Source: Lethocerus indicus (taxonomy: Eukaryota > Arthropoda > Insecta > Hemiptera > Belostomatidae). From it: a stretch of DNA of 64,000 nucleotides. The notes beneath the pieces were generated by a model that had not been told where the DNA came from, did not search any database, and was given only the letters and a program-made list of their open reading frames with translations. The translations under genes and the position numbers were made by a program. This document shows positions 12,460-26,000 of the stretch, piece after piece. The stretch is from assembly GCA_019843655.1 (NCBI GenBank), contig JACDQD010000003.1:5334925-5398924 (forward strand), in the 5' to 3' direction. The stretch's first letter is position 1, and every line of letters starts with the position of its first letter.

Positions 12460-15400
12460 AAAGACACCAGTACTTTAATTTACACTATATATATATAAAT
12501 GAATATACCTTGTGCCTCCTATCGGTTGGTCTGTCAGAGTCAACAGAGATGAAGCAACACAACTTATGGAGGAAATATAAAAGGCTCTGGGGACAGAAAT
12601 CGTGCGTGAAATCAATTCTTCGACCGACCCGTTCGCGTGGGCTCGGGCGGCCCACAGTCCGGACCAAATTAAGGTCAAGCGGTGTGCCGGGGTAATGAAA
12701 TAACCGAACGGTTACGAAGGGGCAGTCGATATTTAATGGAGAAATTGGCGACAATAAAGACGTCGGGTGTATAATAATAACTCCACTGTGTAATCGCTGG
12801 CTAATGCCCGGCGGCCGCGTGTCAACACAGGCCGTGGTCTGGCGCCTTAGCGGCACAGAAATTCTGCATTATGCTCTTTATTACGGCGCGAACATTTTCA
12901 TATTGTATTCTTAAAAAATAATTTCTACCGCACTAGTTTTTTGCTATAGGGTATGTTTCAAGCTGAATTACCAATTTGCCTATCGTTATCGAGATTTATT
13001 TAATCGTCTTCTGCAGCTTGTGGACGCACTTTCTGCTTCTGCAATTACTTTTACTTTATTAATTTCAATGTTCGGCTAAGTGTAGCGTGAAATAACATTA
13101 ATAGATTCGAAGTAATTTTCACGTGTAGTCAAATTGGTCTGGGCGTAAAGATATTGGCGGCGATTAAATTTCACTGGCCACAATCTTCTTAAACGATAAT
13201 AATTTCGGCGCGAATTAACAGTAAATATTATAATAATTAACGGTCGGTAGATATCCGACGCAGTGTCGCGACGTTCTGTTATTTTATGCAAGTTTAAGCC
13301 AAAGCTAAACCGGTAAAGATTATTAGGTAAGGACTTTAATCTACTGCATAAACAGGTAATGAGCTCCTTTCGTTTAATCAATTGAACACATGTTATAAAC
13401 ATATATTACACTAGGTTATTCTCACGCCAAATGAATGTGAATAATAATATTTTTTTTTCTCTTTTAAAACTGACGTTTTGTTTACTTTGATATTGAGTAT
13501 AATACTTTTATAGGGACGATTTTAAGAATATAGACCATCTTATTGCCTTTATGCATTCATCCTAGAGAAGAAATGTCCGATCATTCCTATTGTAGGGATA
13601 GAGTACACGTATTATATTAATACTGTATTTATATTAGAGACAAGTCTGAGAAGCAGTTTGGGAGCTGGGGGAAAGCCTGAAAACCGGATTAAAAGATAGG
13701 CGAGGTGTAGACGGATTCAGTTGGAGTCTGGGGACCAAAATAGAAAGGTGATTTTCACTCGGGCGGCGGCTTCCGGTAGTGTGGTGTCGCTCCAGTGAAG
13801 GTGTGTTCCACTCGCTTGCCGCGGAATACCCGGTGTCGACCGACGGTAAAAAACATCGAATAAAGATGGACGCCGATCCCCGGGATAAACGGCCAATTTG
13901 CGACCGCCCAAGAAATAAATGACTCCTCGATTCCGGGCCGCGACAACCGCCCGTGAAATTCATATTCCGGTACGCGTGCGTCCCCTTCCGGCATCTTCTC
14001 ACCGGCCGACAATGCACAGATTGCACGCAAAACCCGTTTATTCGTTGTCGCAGTAATTGATTTCTTTCGACCGCGTTTTTGCCGGTATTGCGGCACGATG
14101 TCTTTTCACAGGAGATATCTTTATGTTTTTCTCCGCCTCCACTGAGAGCCCACTCGTAACCTTCTTCCTGAAGCGATTGACTTCTTCTTCTTCCACTTCG
14201 GTGTCGGGCGCCCGCGGCGGTCTTGGCTCCAGTGACAGTCCGTTCGATGTTAACAATAAAGCTTATGTACTTTCTGGTGAAGCGCCCTTTATTGCTATTC
14301 TGTTTAAACTGCGGTAGATTAAATAATAGACAACGCTGATAGGATACTTAGTTTAAGCGTGACAAGTCTAATTAAATGAACGTACGTTATGTACGAGTCT
14401 CAATAAGAAATGGTTCTAGCCTGCCATTCCCAACGGGCTCGATAGGCACGGGACGATCGACGCCCAAGAAGAAAGTTGTAAACGACCCAGACGACAGATC
14501 ACTTTCTTTCTTTGGGGCAGTTTCTTAGCGATCTTGGCAAAAGGATTTTATATTTGTTTGTCCCGTTCTCGGCTGGCGGTCTTACCACAAGTTTGATTCA
14601 GACAATTCAGATTTCCTTATTGCCGTTCTGCACAAACGAAGTGTGTCCAATTATATTCAGGAGCTACTTATATTTTCATTCCTATCCAGTGTTCTAATTA
14701 CGTATCAACATATTTTAAATGTTGCGAAAGCGAATCTAAGTTTAACAAAGTTTAATTATTATTAATGCCTAATTATCATTAAATGAAGTATATAACAGTG
14801 CTTTTCATTAATTGTGTATTGTATTACAATGGTAACATGAACGTTGAATCGGGTCCAGTTTTAGAACAGTAATGAACGGGTTTCATTGTACTTTAATCAT
14901 TGCCATACAACAATAGTAATTAGGATGCAATACGTCCATCGGATATCTTGTACAGGAACCAATTAGGGGTATTAGGCGTATTCGTTGACTGGGACACAAT
15001 AACATCATCTTTGGTGGGTCCCATTTTTCGATTTTTTATATTGCTTATAAGTTTAATTTAAGTGTTGAGGTATTAAACAGTTTCAAACTGCAGTGTGGTC
15101 CCTTTCTCAATTCGCGATAATTATCAATCAAATGGCAACAGTAAGAAATTAAGTTGGGAGCTGCAAATACTATCGAATCGATTATGAAATATTTTATTAA
15201 TAGATACCACAATAATGACAAATGTTTTGCCGGGATTGCAATTTTTATATCTAAAATAATGTAATTGACTGAGGGAGGCAGGCGGCTACGTCTTCATGGT
15301 TGCGCACTGACAGACAGATGCGGGTCAGCTTTCACTATCGGATCCGCCGAGTTAACTAGACGGTAGGAATCCAGTAACAGTCCTATCGGAGATATATAAT

Positions 15401-15660
15401 TTATTCAGGAAAACAAGAAATAAAAATGGGACATAATCCCAGACGGGGTTTGTTATTATGGCATTAGTTGATGGACTTGGACGATAACTCAATGAAGACG
15501 AGTTATATAAGCGGTTACACTTCCAGAGCCTTCCCTCTCGGCTAAACGCGTGGAAGCAATCACGGTGTTTTCTTCCCAAGAGAAAAAGTACACGATCCGG
15601 GCAATGATATACAGGGTTTTGATTAAGCCTTTAAAAATATAAAATCAGCCTTTAGCAAAA
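12460..15660. other. non-coding stretch with a GC-rich island
   Basis: AT-rich except for two GC-rich islands at about 12590-12860 and 13650-14260. In the second, several minus-strand frames overlap (13634-14256). One (14038-14256) contains an acidic run with EEEE followed by basic residues and looks coding-like, but it has no acceptor of quality and ends at a stop just before a GTGAGA donor in another frame. I cannot decide between a decayed exon, a regulatory island and chance. Confidence 0.35.
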
Positions 15661-15667
15661 TTTTCAG

Positions 15668-15721
15668 CTGAGTGACGTTTCGTTTTACCATATTCTTCGT
15701 ATTCCGAAATATAGTAAGAAG
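15668..15721 (+). CDS. candidate internal exon, 54 nt, phase 0-0
   Basis: Preceded by CAAAATTTTCAG and followed by AAG|GTAAGT, a near-perfect donor. Two frames have stops within the first six bases; the remaining frame is open and reads LSDVSFYHILRIPKYSKK. A symmetric phase 0-0 exon would be compatible with the exons proposed at 3680-3741 (phase 0 out) and 23003-23095 (phase 0 in), so the three could be ordered exons of one plus-strand gene. The acceptor pyrimidine tract is only moderate. No family is recognised. Confidence 0.28.
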
Positions 15722-18700
15722 GTAAGTCCGCTGATCAACGAGTTCACCGAATTTATGTTTGCGTTCGTATAGCTCGAGATAGTTCCTCTAACATAAATCT
15801 TCATGGAATAAATTAGCCGTGATAGACAACGCGGAAAATAGCTGGTGTACTCATTGAGATGTAAATTTGAGAATAACGGAGCAGATGAAATAGAGACGTT
15901 CACTGGACCTTCACGGGCACAGACGAGGTTCGGGAGTAATGGACGTGGGTCGATCGAAAGGGGCGTCGAAAGAGAGAGGATTGGAAATTCCAGAGTGATC
16001 TTTGCAATTTTCAAGGACCGGGGCGCCATTCGGACCTTTCAAAAACATACTGTTGTATAGGAAGATTTTATTTAATATCTCTTATAGAAAAACCGCTATA
16101 TTAATAATTATACCGTTCATGGCGGATGTTTACCTTGCCTTTTCGGCTGCATTTATACGATGGACTTCCGCATAAACTTAGCTTTGAGGTTGTATACGAA
16201 AATAAGCATTTCTTATTAACAGAAATGTTCGCAGCGTCATTGATTCATGTTGTCCTTGAGCATTATAAGGTGCATGTGCTAAAGGAAAATTTAGGCTCGT
16301 CCTGGTGGTGAAAGTGATTTCTTAAATAGTAGGTACATTTTTTGGATGGCAGTGGAACACGAATTGGACAGAAGTGGGACGAACGGAGGACAGTGTGTCA
16401 GATGGGGTGCGGGACAGGACACGTTTTACGCCTTTTTTCTACTCGTATAACAAGTTATCATCTGTTATAAACTTTCTTTTTTTCGATGGCCAGTTCTCTT
16501 TGGACTTAGGCTCGTATGTCCTATTTTCCCCCCTTATTTTTGTGCGTCTTTAGTGGGATTATTACCTACATTTTACTGACTAATATAAAATAAAAGTTGT
16601 CCAATTGGTTCCATTTATCTTCCAATTCAATTTCAAAATATTAAGAAAGCAACAGTAGCAATTATATATCTAAGATAATGATACTGACTCACTGATTGCC
16701 GATTCGATTAAACTTCGAGATATACTTCTTTCGATTGTTGCAGCTTTTCTTACCTAAAACAAAAAAAAGCAAATTGTTAGTACAAACAATAATAATAATA
16801 TGTCTGAAAAGTTAAGAACTACTTTTTATAATTACGGAATACAATTGGAAATGTAGTGTAGAACGTCGATAGGGTTGTTATAATAACCTGACAGATAGGG
16901 CAAATGAAATGCGATCATAACGAAGGCCAATATTCTGTGAGGGCTATGATGTGGACAAGGACGCGTCGAGATTTTCTCTGAATAAACGATTATGGGAGTT
17001 TCGACAACTGGAACCCGGCCAGCAGGAGCCAAGGTTAACATTTGGTAATCGTACCATTTATTGCATCTTTGGTAAGCCATTAGTCGAGTCCTGCTGGACG
17101 AATGAGAATAGGATCTACTGAGATAGGAGGATTTCATATAGAAATTTCACATAACGTCAGAAAAACAGTGAAAACAAGTCATTATACTGGTCAATATTCA
17201 TAATGACTTCAAATATGACATAGAAAGTCAGGATAATTACTCGTCCTTAAGAATTCCAGTAAGATATCAATTGTTTTCATAAAACGTGTTTCCCCCACTT
17301 AATTTCTCATTGCATTGTCTGACTAGATCTCTTCAAAATCTCTCATCCCTAGAAAAGGCGTTTCATTCTTTAAAGTTCATCGCGTTAAGAACAAGGTATT
17401 TAGCCTATATAAAGGCACCGGAGAGAAAGTAATATTAGAGATGAGTTTCAGCGATAATCTCTCTTCAGTCAGGGTCGAGGGGACGCAGAGCTGTGTCATC
17501 CGGAGTGAATCGCCGGTAGTACGTTCAAATTGAAAAATTCGGTTTAGACCATCGTCGGGCGCTGAAAGTAAGTGGGCCAACGCCGGCGGCGTCGTTAAGA
17601 AACCGGGACGATGCTTTTAGAAGTGGGAAAACTGCTTCATAATTCGAAAGATGACTTTATAGCGGCCGAAGAAAGTGGTTTCACTGGAGGGACTATCGGT
17701 TTCACTGGGTATGGCCTGTAGCCGGTGCCGTTATAAGCCGGTCCCGGCCAGTCTTGAAGGGCCGGCTCTTGTCTCAGCCAGTAGAAAGTCTTTCTAACAC
17801 ATCGAATTACTTGGTCGCTTCAAGAAAAGTGGAGTAATTCAGCCCTCATACTGGTATGAATTGACCTCATTTTTTTCTACTGAAAATGAAGAAACCAGTG
17901 CAAATAACTTTTACAATACAGGACTGATATTGCCAGTGTGTCGGATATATTTAATTAATTAGTATTAATACCACACTAATATACGCTTAGGGTGTACTGT
18001 TTCTGTTTATCCAAACCTGCGCCCTTTATATATCCTCACAATGATCTTATAATAATTATTTTCTCACTAACAACAAATATTGGTAGATATTTAAAGGTGA
18101 AAATAAAAATCGAATATTAATTTGTGCCATTAGAGGAATGAATATTATGGCGATGAAAATATGAAATCCTTCTGCAACAATAGCCCGGCAGGAAATAGCC
18201 CGACTGCCTCGCGAAACGCCCAACTTATGTACTGTTCTGGACAAACAGGAACACCGGTCTTAACCGGGTTAATGGTCCCGTCCCAGGAACGGTAGAGGTA
18301 ACCAAGAGACAATAACGGCAAACGACCATCTCGGTTCATGCACCGGGGGTAGGAATAAAGAAATAAGCCATTGTCCCGAAACGGCGTCATTTCTCGTACT
18401 GCCAGACCGCATTACAGATTCCGGTTTTCTTTCTCTTTGCGCCCAAAACATTATTGTTGTCCGCCTGCAATTTACCTACAATTACAGTCCCGTGAGAACG
18501 CCGTGTTAACTTTTTTCGCTACAATAGAACAATAGGGACTGGACTAAAACACACGCACCAGCAGCTGCTGCCGGTACACGTTTTCTACGTTCGGTTTGTA
18601 GACTTAAATAACGATGCTAACCGCTAATTAACTATCTTATATCGATAAATTAAAATATCATCTCGTTTCCATTAAATCAACAAGGGAATATTTAATTTAT

Positions 18701-21700
18701 CACAAGAAAAATCCGTAATTTTTACGGGTTTCCCAACATAGACAATTTAAAGAATGAATTGACCTCGAGTTCTATCCAACATGTAGGCTAAGATTATTAA
18801 AATTACACCATAATTATACCTAAATTTATTGACAATCTGCGAAATTAAAGAGGAAGGGATTGTACACTCCGAACTCTTATCACATCCCGGTCGCGAATTT
18901 CCGTTTAATTACGGTTATTAATGACCGCCAAAGCCTTGCGCAACGATTATAACTCAGTTTATAACCTCTTAGGATGTTTTTAACATGTTCTATTCCGCTT
19001 AAATGTCCATTATTGAATAACTGCTTTCTTTTTCTTTTTTTTCTTGGAGACCGCTCTCGAAACCCGAGCGCTGTGCTGTTTGACCCAGATTTTCGATGCC
19101 GGTAATTTCGAGTCGGGTTGTGCAATAGCCGGCCAGCGGGAGGGAGTTTATTGGCCGAAGGATGCCTCTTATTGATGAGGAACGGATGGTCGTTCGGGGG
19201 CTATCATACCCCGCCAATCAATGCAGACGTGACGCGTTCAGACGTCGAACAGTGGATTAACTCATAGCTTCCCGTTTGAAACTAACACGCATTTGGCTAA
19301 TTTCAGTGGGATGATGATAAGGCAGTATGAAGGGATTGGCCTAAACAGCTATTCCACATCGATATATTTAAACCAATACATTATGAGGACTTAGGCAAAA
19401 AGAGAAAATGCCCGAAATCGACTCCTGAACTAAAGTCAGGTTCAAATTATCCACTGTGATTTAGACAATTTTTAAGACAGAAATATATTGTGTTTGGATA
19501 TCAACCCATTCACCAACCAGCTACTGCCGAAATTCAGCTTTCACACAACATTTGAATTGTGGTAATATCATAGATAATTTGTGATTCTCAAAGATCCTTA
19601 AATAAGGCCTAAATTCACCGAATAATAGAATGATAATGGCAATTTTAACTGAGTTATAATCGATTGCACAAATTTCCGATCTACGTGAGGCTAACGGAAA
19701 TTTCAAGGCTTCTCATGCTTTGGCCCAGATTCGGGATTGTTCCGCCTTGCGCAATTTAGAAATTGGGTTCGAGTTTTTCAGACCGGCCGAAATCCAGCAC
19801 CGGCGCTTGATAAAACTCCACCTTTTATATTTATATACAGCGCTGCCTTACGTAAGTGTCGACCGACGCGATACACCGGCCGAGAGATACATTTCCTTTG
19901 GGCTCAAATAACTTTCTAAATCCCTAGCAGCAAATCCGAAACGCTAATTGGAGCTCGAGGAAAGGAAATAGCCGAATTTATGAATTATTTATTGCGGAAA
20001 GTGAAAACTCGCGTCCCAGAAACCGGAAAATGTCATGGTGTATCGTGCTCGCACTGGAATTTTAAATGCTATTCTTTAATTGCCATTTTCCTGAACGTAG
20101 ATTATTTCATTATGTATTTATATATTCCCCGATGGAGGTCCAGAGCGCCTCTTGCCATCATCAAGTTTTTCCTTACATCGCTTTCCCCCCTTCCTTTATC
20201 CTCTAGTACCTCCTCATCGAGGCCTTGGCTTCCTCCTTAGAAACTATCTCAAGCTCCCACACCCTATCGTGTATCGGACTCTCCTTGGATTATAATAGTA
20301 ATAAGTGCCAAAGAAGCCTATTCGCCAAAGAGAGAAAAAAAAACTCAAGTAATTGTGCCCAGATGGAAGCCAGAAAAACAAGAGACGGATGTAGATAGGA
20401 TCGAGGTCACGACGGGGGGTAATCGTATTGTTACTTGCCCGGGCAAAACTGAACGTTGCACTTAAGAATAGATGTCCCGATAATGCGTGCGGAGTAGGGA
20501 AAAATTCCTGCCAAGTATGACGAAAATGACTGCATTTTCTCGCCCGCCAGCTTATGCAATCCTAAACGAGAGGATGTTTCCAAGGCGGTTGCAGAGGGAG
20601 CGGGGTGTGAATGTCTGAATGTTAATTATTGAACCCGGGTCAAAATAATTACGCTTACCGCTTTTACTCTTGGCCATTACTAGGCTGGCGGTAAATTTAT
20701 TCTCGAAGGTATTCCCTGCATTAAACGATAGTCATCCGTAGTGAGATCACAGAGCTTTCTGCAATGTAACTTGCACTCCCGTAGTAATTATCCTGATTAC
20801 GGGATTCCTTTCTTTAATTGACCAATGATAATCGAAGAGTATGTTATGCCAATATCCACTGGTGTTTATTCGTTGGCGACAAGCGGGAAAAAAACTGGGA
20901 CGAAACAATTCCATTTTTTTATGTGGCTACACAAAATCTGGACATCCGTTAGCAGTGTTGTTTAAAGATTGGTCCAGACATTGTAATATGATTCTTGTTG
21001 AATGTAGATTACACGTTATAATCCGAAAAATTACAAATATATAATTCAATACATGACTAGATTTATATACGTTATTGAACTTAATTTTTTTTTTTGATAA
21101 GGTTCTTTCATGTTCGCCATCATTAACTTATAATAACGGTCGTTCTTTAGTTTTCCCAACTTTCAAGAGAGCTATTCACAGACACCAGTGTGAGCCATGT
21201 CAGGGTCGTTATTAACATAAACAATCAAAACATTAGAGCAGTTCATGCCGCATTTCATTCTAGCCGAAGAGACATGGCGGGGGAGAGTATTCGTTTAATG
21301 AACCAAGAAAATTAGAAAACCCACGAGGAGCGCGAGGGATAGCTTAAGGCACACCACTTTAAACCTAATTAGCTTACAATATGAAAACGAAAGTCCCGGC
21401 GGCTGGATTTCTGAAAATTCCACCCATTAATGAAATAGATAGATTAGGGCCCCACGGCCTAATAGTGGCTCGGATTAAATAGAAAATATGCTTGAGAAAG
21501 TTGAAGTTCTGTAACGAGACGGTCACGAATTCTTCTCGAATTTAACCGTCATACAAACCTTATTCGCAATATAAATAAATTATATTTTAAATTGCTAATT
21601 ATTCATCCGAATGAATGTTAATGTGCTAATGCTTATGTGCCGTTGAATACCGAGGAATATTGTGAATCTGAATCTTCGGTTGGGTCCGGATCGTGAAAGT

Positions 21701-23002
21701 GAATCCGATCGATTGCTAAATTCGACCATATTCACCGATCGATTGTGTTGGCCGTTAAGGATCCGTAGGAAGCCGTACCGGGCGACCGGAGAAAGTGCCG
21801 CCTCCGATTAATATTCGGACGTGCAGGAATTCATCGACAAAGGGCCCCCATCGGCCCGCGGGTCCTAGCCTCGGGCATTGTGTCCAGCGGGCCTCCCCTA
21901 ATCGTGACGAAATTCAATATCGCCCTGACTGTAAGGTTATTGCCAATGCTTAGCCCCCACTCCTCCGTCGGCACCGCGTTTGGCAAAGATGTGTGGCATG
22001 GACACGTGTTGAATATGAAAATCACGCACGAGACCCTGATCGCATTATGGCAACCCCGGCCCGAAAATAAACGATCGATTCAAATAATAATGCACAGCAG
22101 AGATTTATGAAAAACGGAGAATTATGCGCATTTTAACTGGTGCATCTGAAATTAGCTCTGTTGAAAGAAAAAGTCTACATCGATTTATAGAGGACGTATT
22201 GCGATGAAAACTAATGCACATTTAAGCTGTCGATGAACATCGACTGAATTCCAAATGAAGTTTAAATTCTGTGACTCTCAAACAGCGATTTTGCTTTGAG
22301 CGCCTTGAAAATATGTAGGCCTTCAACTGTAAAATAGAGACATTTATACGTTCACATAAAGCGATCAACGTGCCTTTTTTTTCGTAAATTAACTATCGTC
22401 AATTCATTGTTGAACAATAAATACGTAACTCGCCATCGAAAGCGACCTTCCATTAAAAACTTTGACTAATGGTATTTAAAAGCTGAATCATATTCAGGGC
22501 AAGTTCAACAGGTCATATGCAGACTGATTACTCATATTGTTCCAAGTAGAAAGTTCCTTTCATGAAGTTTTCTTAAAGTATGAGTAGCAAATCACTATTT
22601 TTGGGGGAAAAGAGGGTAATAATTGATGATTAATTCAGGTTAGATTGATTCCCAAGCATGCTGCCAATTTAGGTGGGAATGTATGTTCCTTCGTATCACG
22701 TTATGTTATAACAATGCTCCATTTGTCGGCTTTTCCTGCGGCTTCTGCTAAAACGTTTCCGCCAATTCCCACATCGACCCCGGATATCGAAAATAGGACG
22801 AGACGAATGGAAATCAGGAGGGGAAATTCCGGCATCATTTAGGCGTTAAAAATAATCCAATCTAGCGAGTTTTACAAATCCTTCGCGTTATATTTTTTTC
22901 ATAGCCCGCACATGGCATGTGCATAACGAAACTCCCATAACGAAATTCAAACGTTAAGACGTATTGTCCAACGTCGGAGTAATATTCGGTTTAGGCATTC
23001 AG
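15722..23002. other. AT-rich non-coding stretch
   Basis: No gene is supported. It holds the exact 19-base partner of a segment at 9865 (the other copy lies just left, at about 15182), a TATATAAAGG box at 17406 without a well-placed initiator, and paired CCGATCGATTG sites (21705, 21735). At 20659-20677 on the minus strand, ATG GCC AAG AGT AAA AGC G abuts a GTAAGC donor. Frames up to 86 codons (for example 19980-20240) carry no motif I recognise. Confidence 0.35.
21705..21745 (+). promoter_or_regulatory. paired CCGATCGATTG sites, 30-bp period
   Basis: The 11-mer CCGATCGATTG occurs at 21705-21715 and again at 21735-21745, start to start exactly 30 bases (about three helical turns), same orientation. 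Each contains the palindrome CGATCG. The arrangement fits two binding sites on the same face of the helix. The factor is unknown. Confidence 0.35.
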
Positions 23003-23095
23003 GTCCCACTTTTGACAGGCCGTTACACCGACACCTGCCTGCTGGCGACTGTCAATTTACACCCTGTCCAGAGGTTGTACACCGTGGCAAGTTTT
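23003..23095 (+). CDS. candidate internal exon, 93 nt, phase 0-0
   Basis: Lies between GGCATTCAG (23002) and a perfect GTAAGT donor (23096). Frame 0 is open for 31 codons (starts VPLLTGRYTDTCLL, ends QRLYTVASF). A second frame is also open, and an alternative acceptor (TTTTGACAG) lies 16 bases inside. The acceptor's pyrimidine tract is weak. The codons are GC-richer than the surroundings, which favours coding or conserved sequence. No family is recognised. It would extend the plus-strand phase-0 chain with 15668-15721. Confidence 0.25.
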
Positions 23096-26000
23096 GTAAG
23101 TACGTGTCATGTCATTTACAATATATGTCATGTAGCCTTCAGGCCCCAATTGTCTACTACAACTACATGCACAATCGGTTCAAACTAACTGCTTATCGAT
23201 AGTAGACTTCTTTTATGCAGATTTTGCCATCAAATTAAAAAAAGGATTCATTCTTTACGAACGTGAATGTTACGTGTATGTAGTCATTTATTATAGTAGA
23301 ACCGTACGTTGAGGCAAGAAGGGACTTAAGGCAAATGGTATAGATTGTGTCCTTACCATATACCTGAGAAATTTCAGGATGTACTATTAAAATTATAATA
23401 ATTCTGATATGACAGGATGAACATATTTATTACCATCAGTGACATTTTCGTTAATAGTATTAATGTTAAAAGAAATAAATTGGGGAATATTGTTAGAGTC
23501 AAATACCAGTGTCGATAACCGTTTACCTTCAATTGCAAACTTCTTGCAAGGTACTTAAGGATTTTTTAGCCCAATTTCCTTCCTGGGTGACATTTTTGAA
23601 TGTTTTGCGCTTCATACTGCCTGACAAGGCCCTTCAAAATGGAAATTTTTCCATCACCTCGAATTTTCAGGCCGCAGGATTGAAATTTTTTCGACCCTAC
23701 AATTTTGATACCTCGCTGAGCGTTGCGAATCGTCCTCAACGGACGGGCGGAAGAAATACGACAGAATTTCCGATTGAGCCCAGCAGAAAGAAAGTCGGTG
23801 CTCGAAGTCGGCGGATATTGACTCCGTATGGAAGCACACGGGCGGTAAAAAAAGCGGGTCACGCTTATTTTTCGATGCGCTTCACTCGACAGGATTGTGG
23901 AAAACACTTCCAGACTTTTAAATACCATAATTCGAGCGTCGTCAGCACGTCGTGGAAAAATGGCTGGAACAAGTCCCGATAAGTCCCCGCTGTACCTTAC
24001 CCGGGACCGGCCCAGACATATCAATTCCCGATTACGTCAAACCGACCGAAAAAAAAATGTTTGTAAAAACTTGACTTTCGGACTGTAAAGGAGTTATTCA
24101 CGCCTCTTGTACCCGTTGAAAAGCCAGTGCGCTATTTGTACAGGTAGTAATTTTACGGTGGACAGCCTCTAATATCCAGGGTGACTGGATAATCCGTCAT
24201 CGTGTAATGCCGAGAGGCCTAATTTAGTGGAGAATTTAAAAATCGAAAGAAGTCTTCTCATGTAGAGAGGCCGCGTGGGTTCGGAATACCATCAAACTCA
24301 AGTCACACTGTGAAACAGTGCTGGGAGATATGAAACCTCATAATTGTCTATTAATACCTCGTTAATTATCAAATGTATCCGACGAAGAGGGGAACGAGAG
24401 TTTGGAATATTATTTGAAAATTTCACCATTTCACCACTCGTACATTTTTTGCGCTCTATGATTAATTAGAAGTAACAATAAATTAGTAAATTGGAGAACT
24501 TTTATTATCTCAAAACTCTTCTATCTTACGATATATAAAAGTCACAAACAAGGAAGATTTAAAACCAATAATTGCTTTGTTAAATCGCACATTTAGTTAC
24601 AACTGCGGAATTTCAATTCCCACGTCACATTTTAGCGAATATTTAAGTTAGGGCTTCCGTAGGAAATTTATTTAGAGATATGATAATAACGTATAGGTCA
24701 TAAAATTTCCCCTTAGGTGTTGATACCCCTAAGTAGTGTTAAAATGAGAGCAACTGAATTTTCCTGTTTCGAACGAGGTCTGGGATTAACCTTCCCGGAT
24801 CATCCAGTTCGAGAATTCAGTCCTAGCGGCGACCTCCTCGAGCGTGAATGATACTGCGGGAGGAGCCTTGGAGCATGCCGCCGACCGGAGACCGGCGACC
24901 TTTGCCAAACTCTGACGAAAGCTTGAGAAAGAAGCCGTTCTGTAGCAACGGGCAATGTCAACGCGAATTGATTTCAAACCTTGATCCCGTTCCCACTCAT
25001 TAGATTTTCTCGAAATAATATCGCAGTTACAAAACTGCCCTCCGGCGTTGACCAACGGCCCAGAAGAAAAGGGAGCCCTTCAGAGGAATTCCGACGTTAA
25101 ACGATTTCGGCTAACTGGCGCAATGAACACAAAATGGCGAGGGGGGAGTGAATTCAGGTCGATAGGAATCAATCTCGTGGATGACCCACTTTTCACACAT
25201 TTCCTTTTAATAATAATAATGGAGAAAGGTGCTCGGAGTCCTTGCGCGTTCAATATGAAGAAATTGTATTAATCGCCAATTTTGACAAGAATTGACGAAA
25301 CATCCATTTCCTAGAATAATTGGTCAACCTCGAGTCCTCGCAATAGTTGATTATGCTCGGAGAACAAGATTTTGTCCAATGTATTACTTTAACCTATTAA
25401 TATTAAAACACTACTAATCAATATATTTAAGGAAGGCCATACTTCCAAAAAAATCTACTCAATAATAATAGATCAATAAATAAAATTAAACTGGCGATTT
25501 TGCAATTCGGAGTTGGCCTGCGTTTTCAACAATTTTCATGATCACTAGTGTTTCCTCCTGTTAAGAATATCACGAATTAAAGCGAACTGAGGACAAAATT
25601 GCCTGTCGATTGGAAGGGAGAAAGCCCGTTTTATCGTGTAACGACCGCTTCAATTTTGAATTTTGATCAATTTTCCGGAACAGTAAATGCGAGATAAAAG
25701 AAGTTCCTAAAACTGCACGTGGAAAACAAACGGAGGAAACAGAAAATGCAAATAAACAATTTGCATAACAAAGGACCAGTTTTATTTCCGCGGGGAAGAG
25801 AGAGGAGCCCTGTTCTTCTGGTATAGATAAAGGGAAGAGGGTTCCCTTTCTGGTATTTCCTGTCCGATCTGAAGAGGAAATCTCCGATCATTTATACATA
25901 ACTAAGCACCAAGAAATACAACCATCATCGCATGTTTTACCACATTTCTAACTTATATTTCATCTGGCTCTTAGTAATTTATGATATCATTGTTATATCG

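Noticed and set aside
14041..14062. TTCGTTGTCG, resembling the miR-981 5' end
   Set aside because: Match stops after ten bases and no hairpin is present.
14586..14627. Minus-strand splice pair with open frame TAIRKSELSESNL
   Set aside because: Weak acceptor, phase fits no neighbour; within the number of chance pairs expected.
17320..17345. TGACTAGATC, resembling the miR-279 5' end
   Set aside because: Only ten bases match and flanking sequence does not fold into a precursor hairpin.
23509..24024. Longest frames of the window, 157 codons plus and 152 codons minus over the same bases
   Set aside because: Opposed frames over the same DNA, no domain, no clear splice signals; about one or two frames this long are expected by chance.
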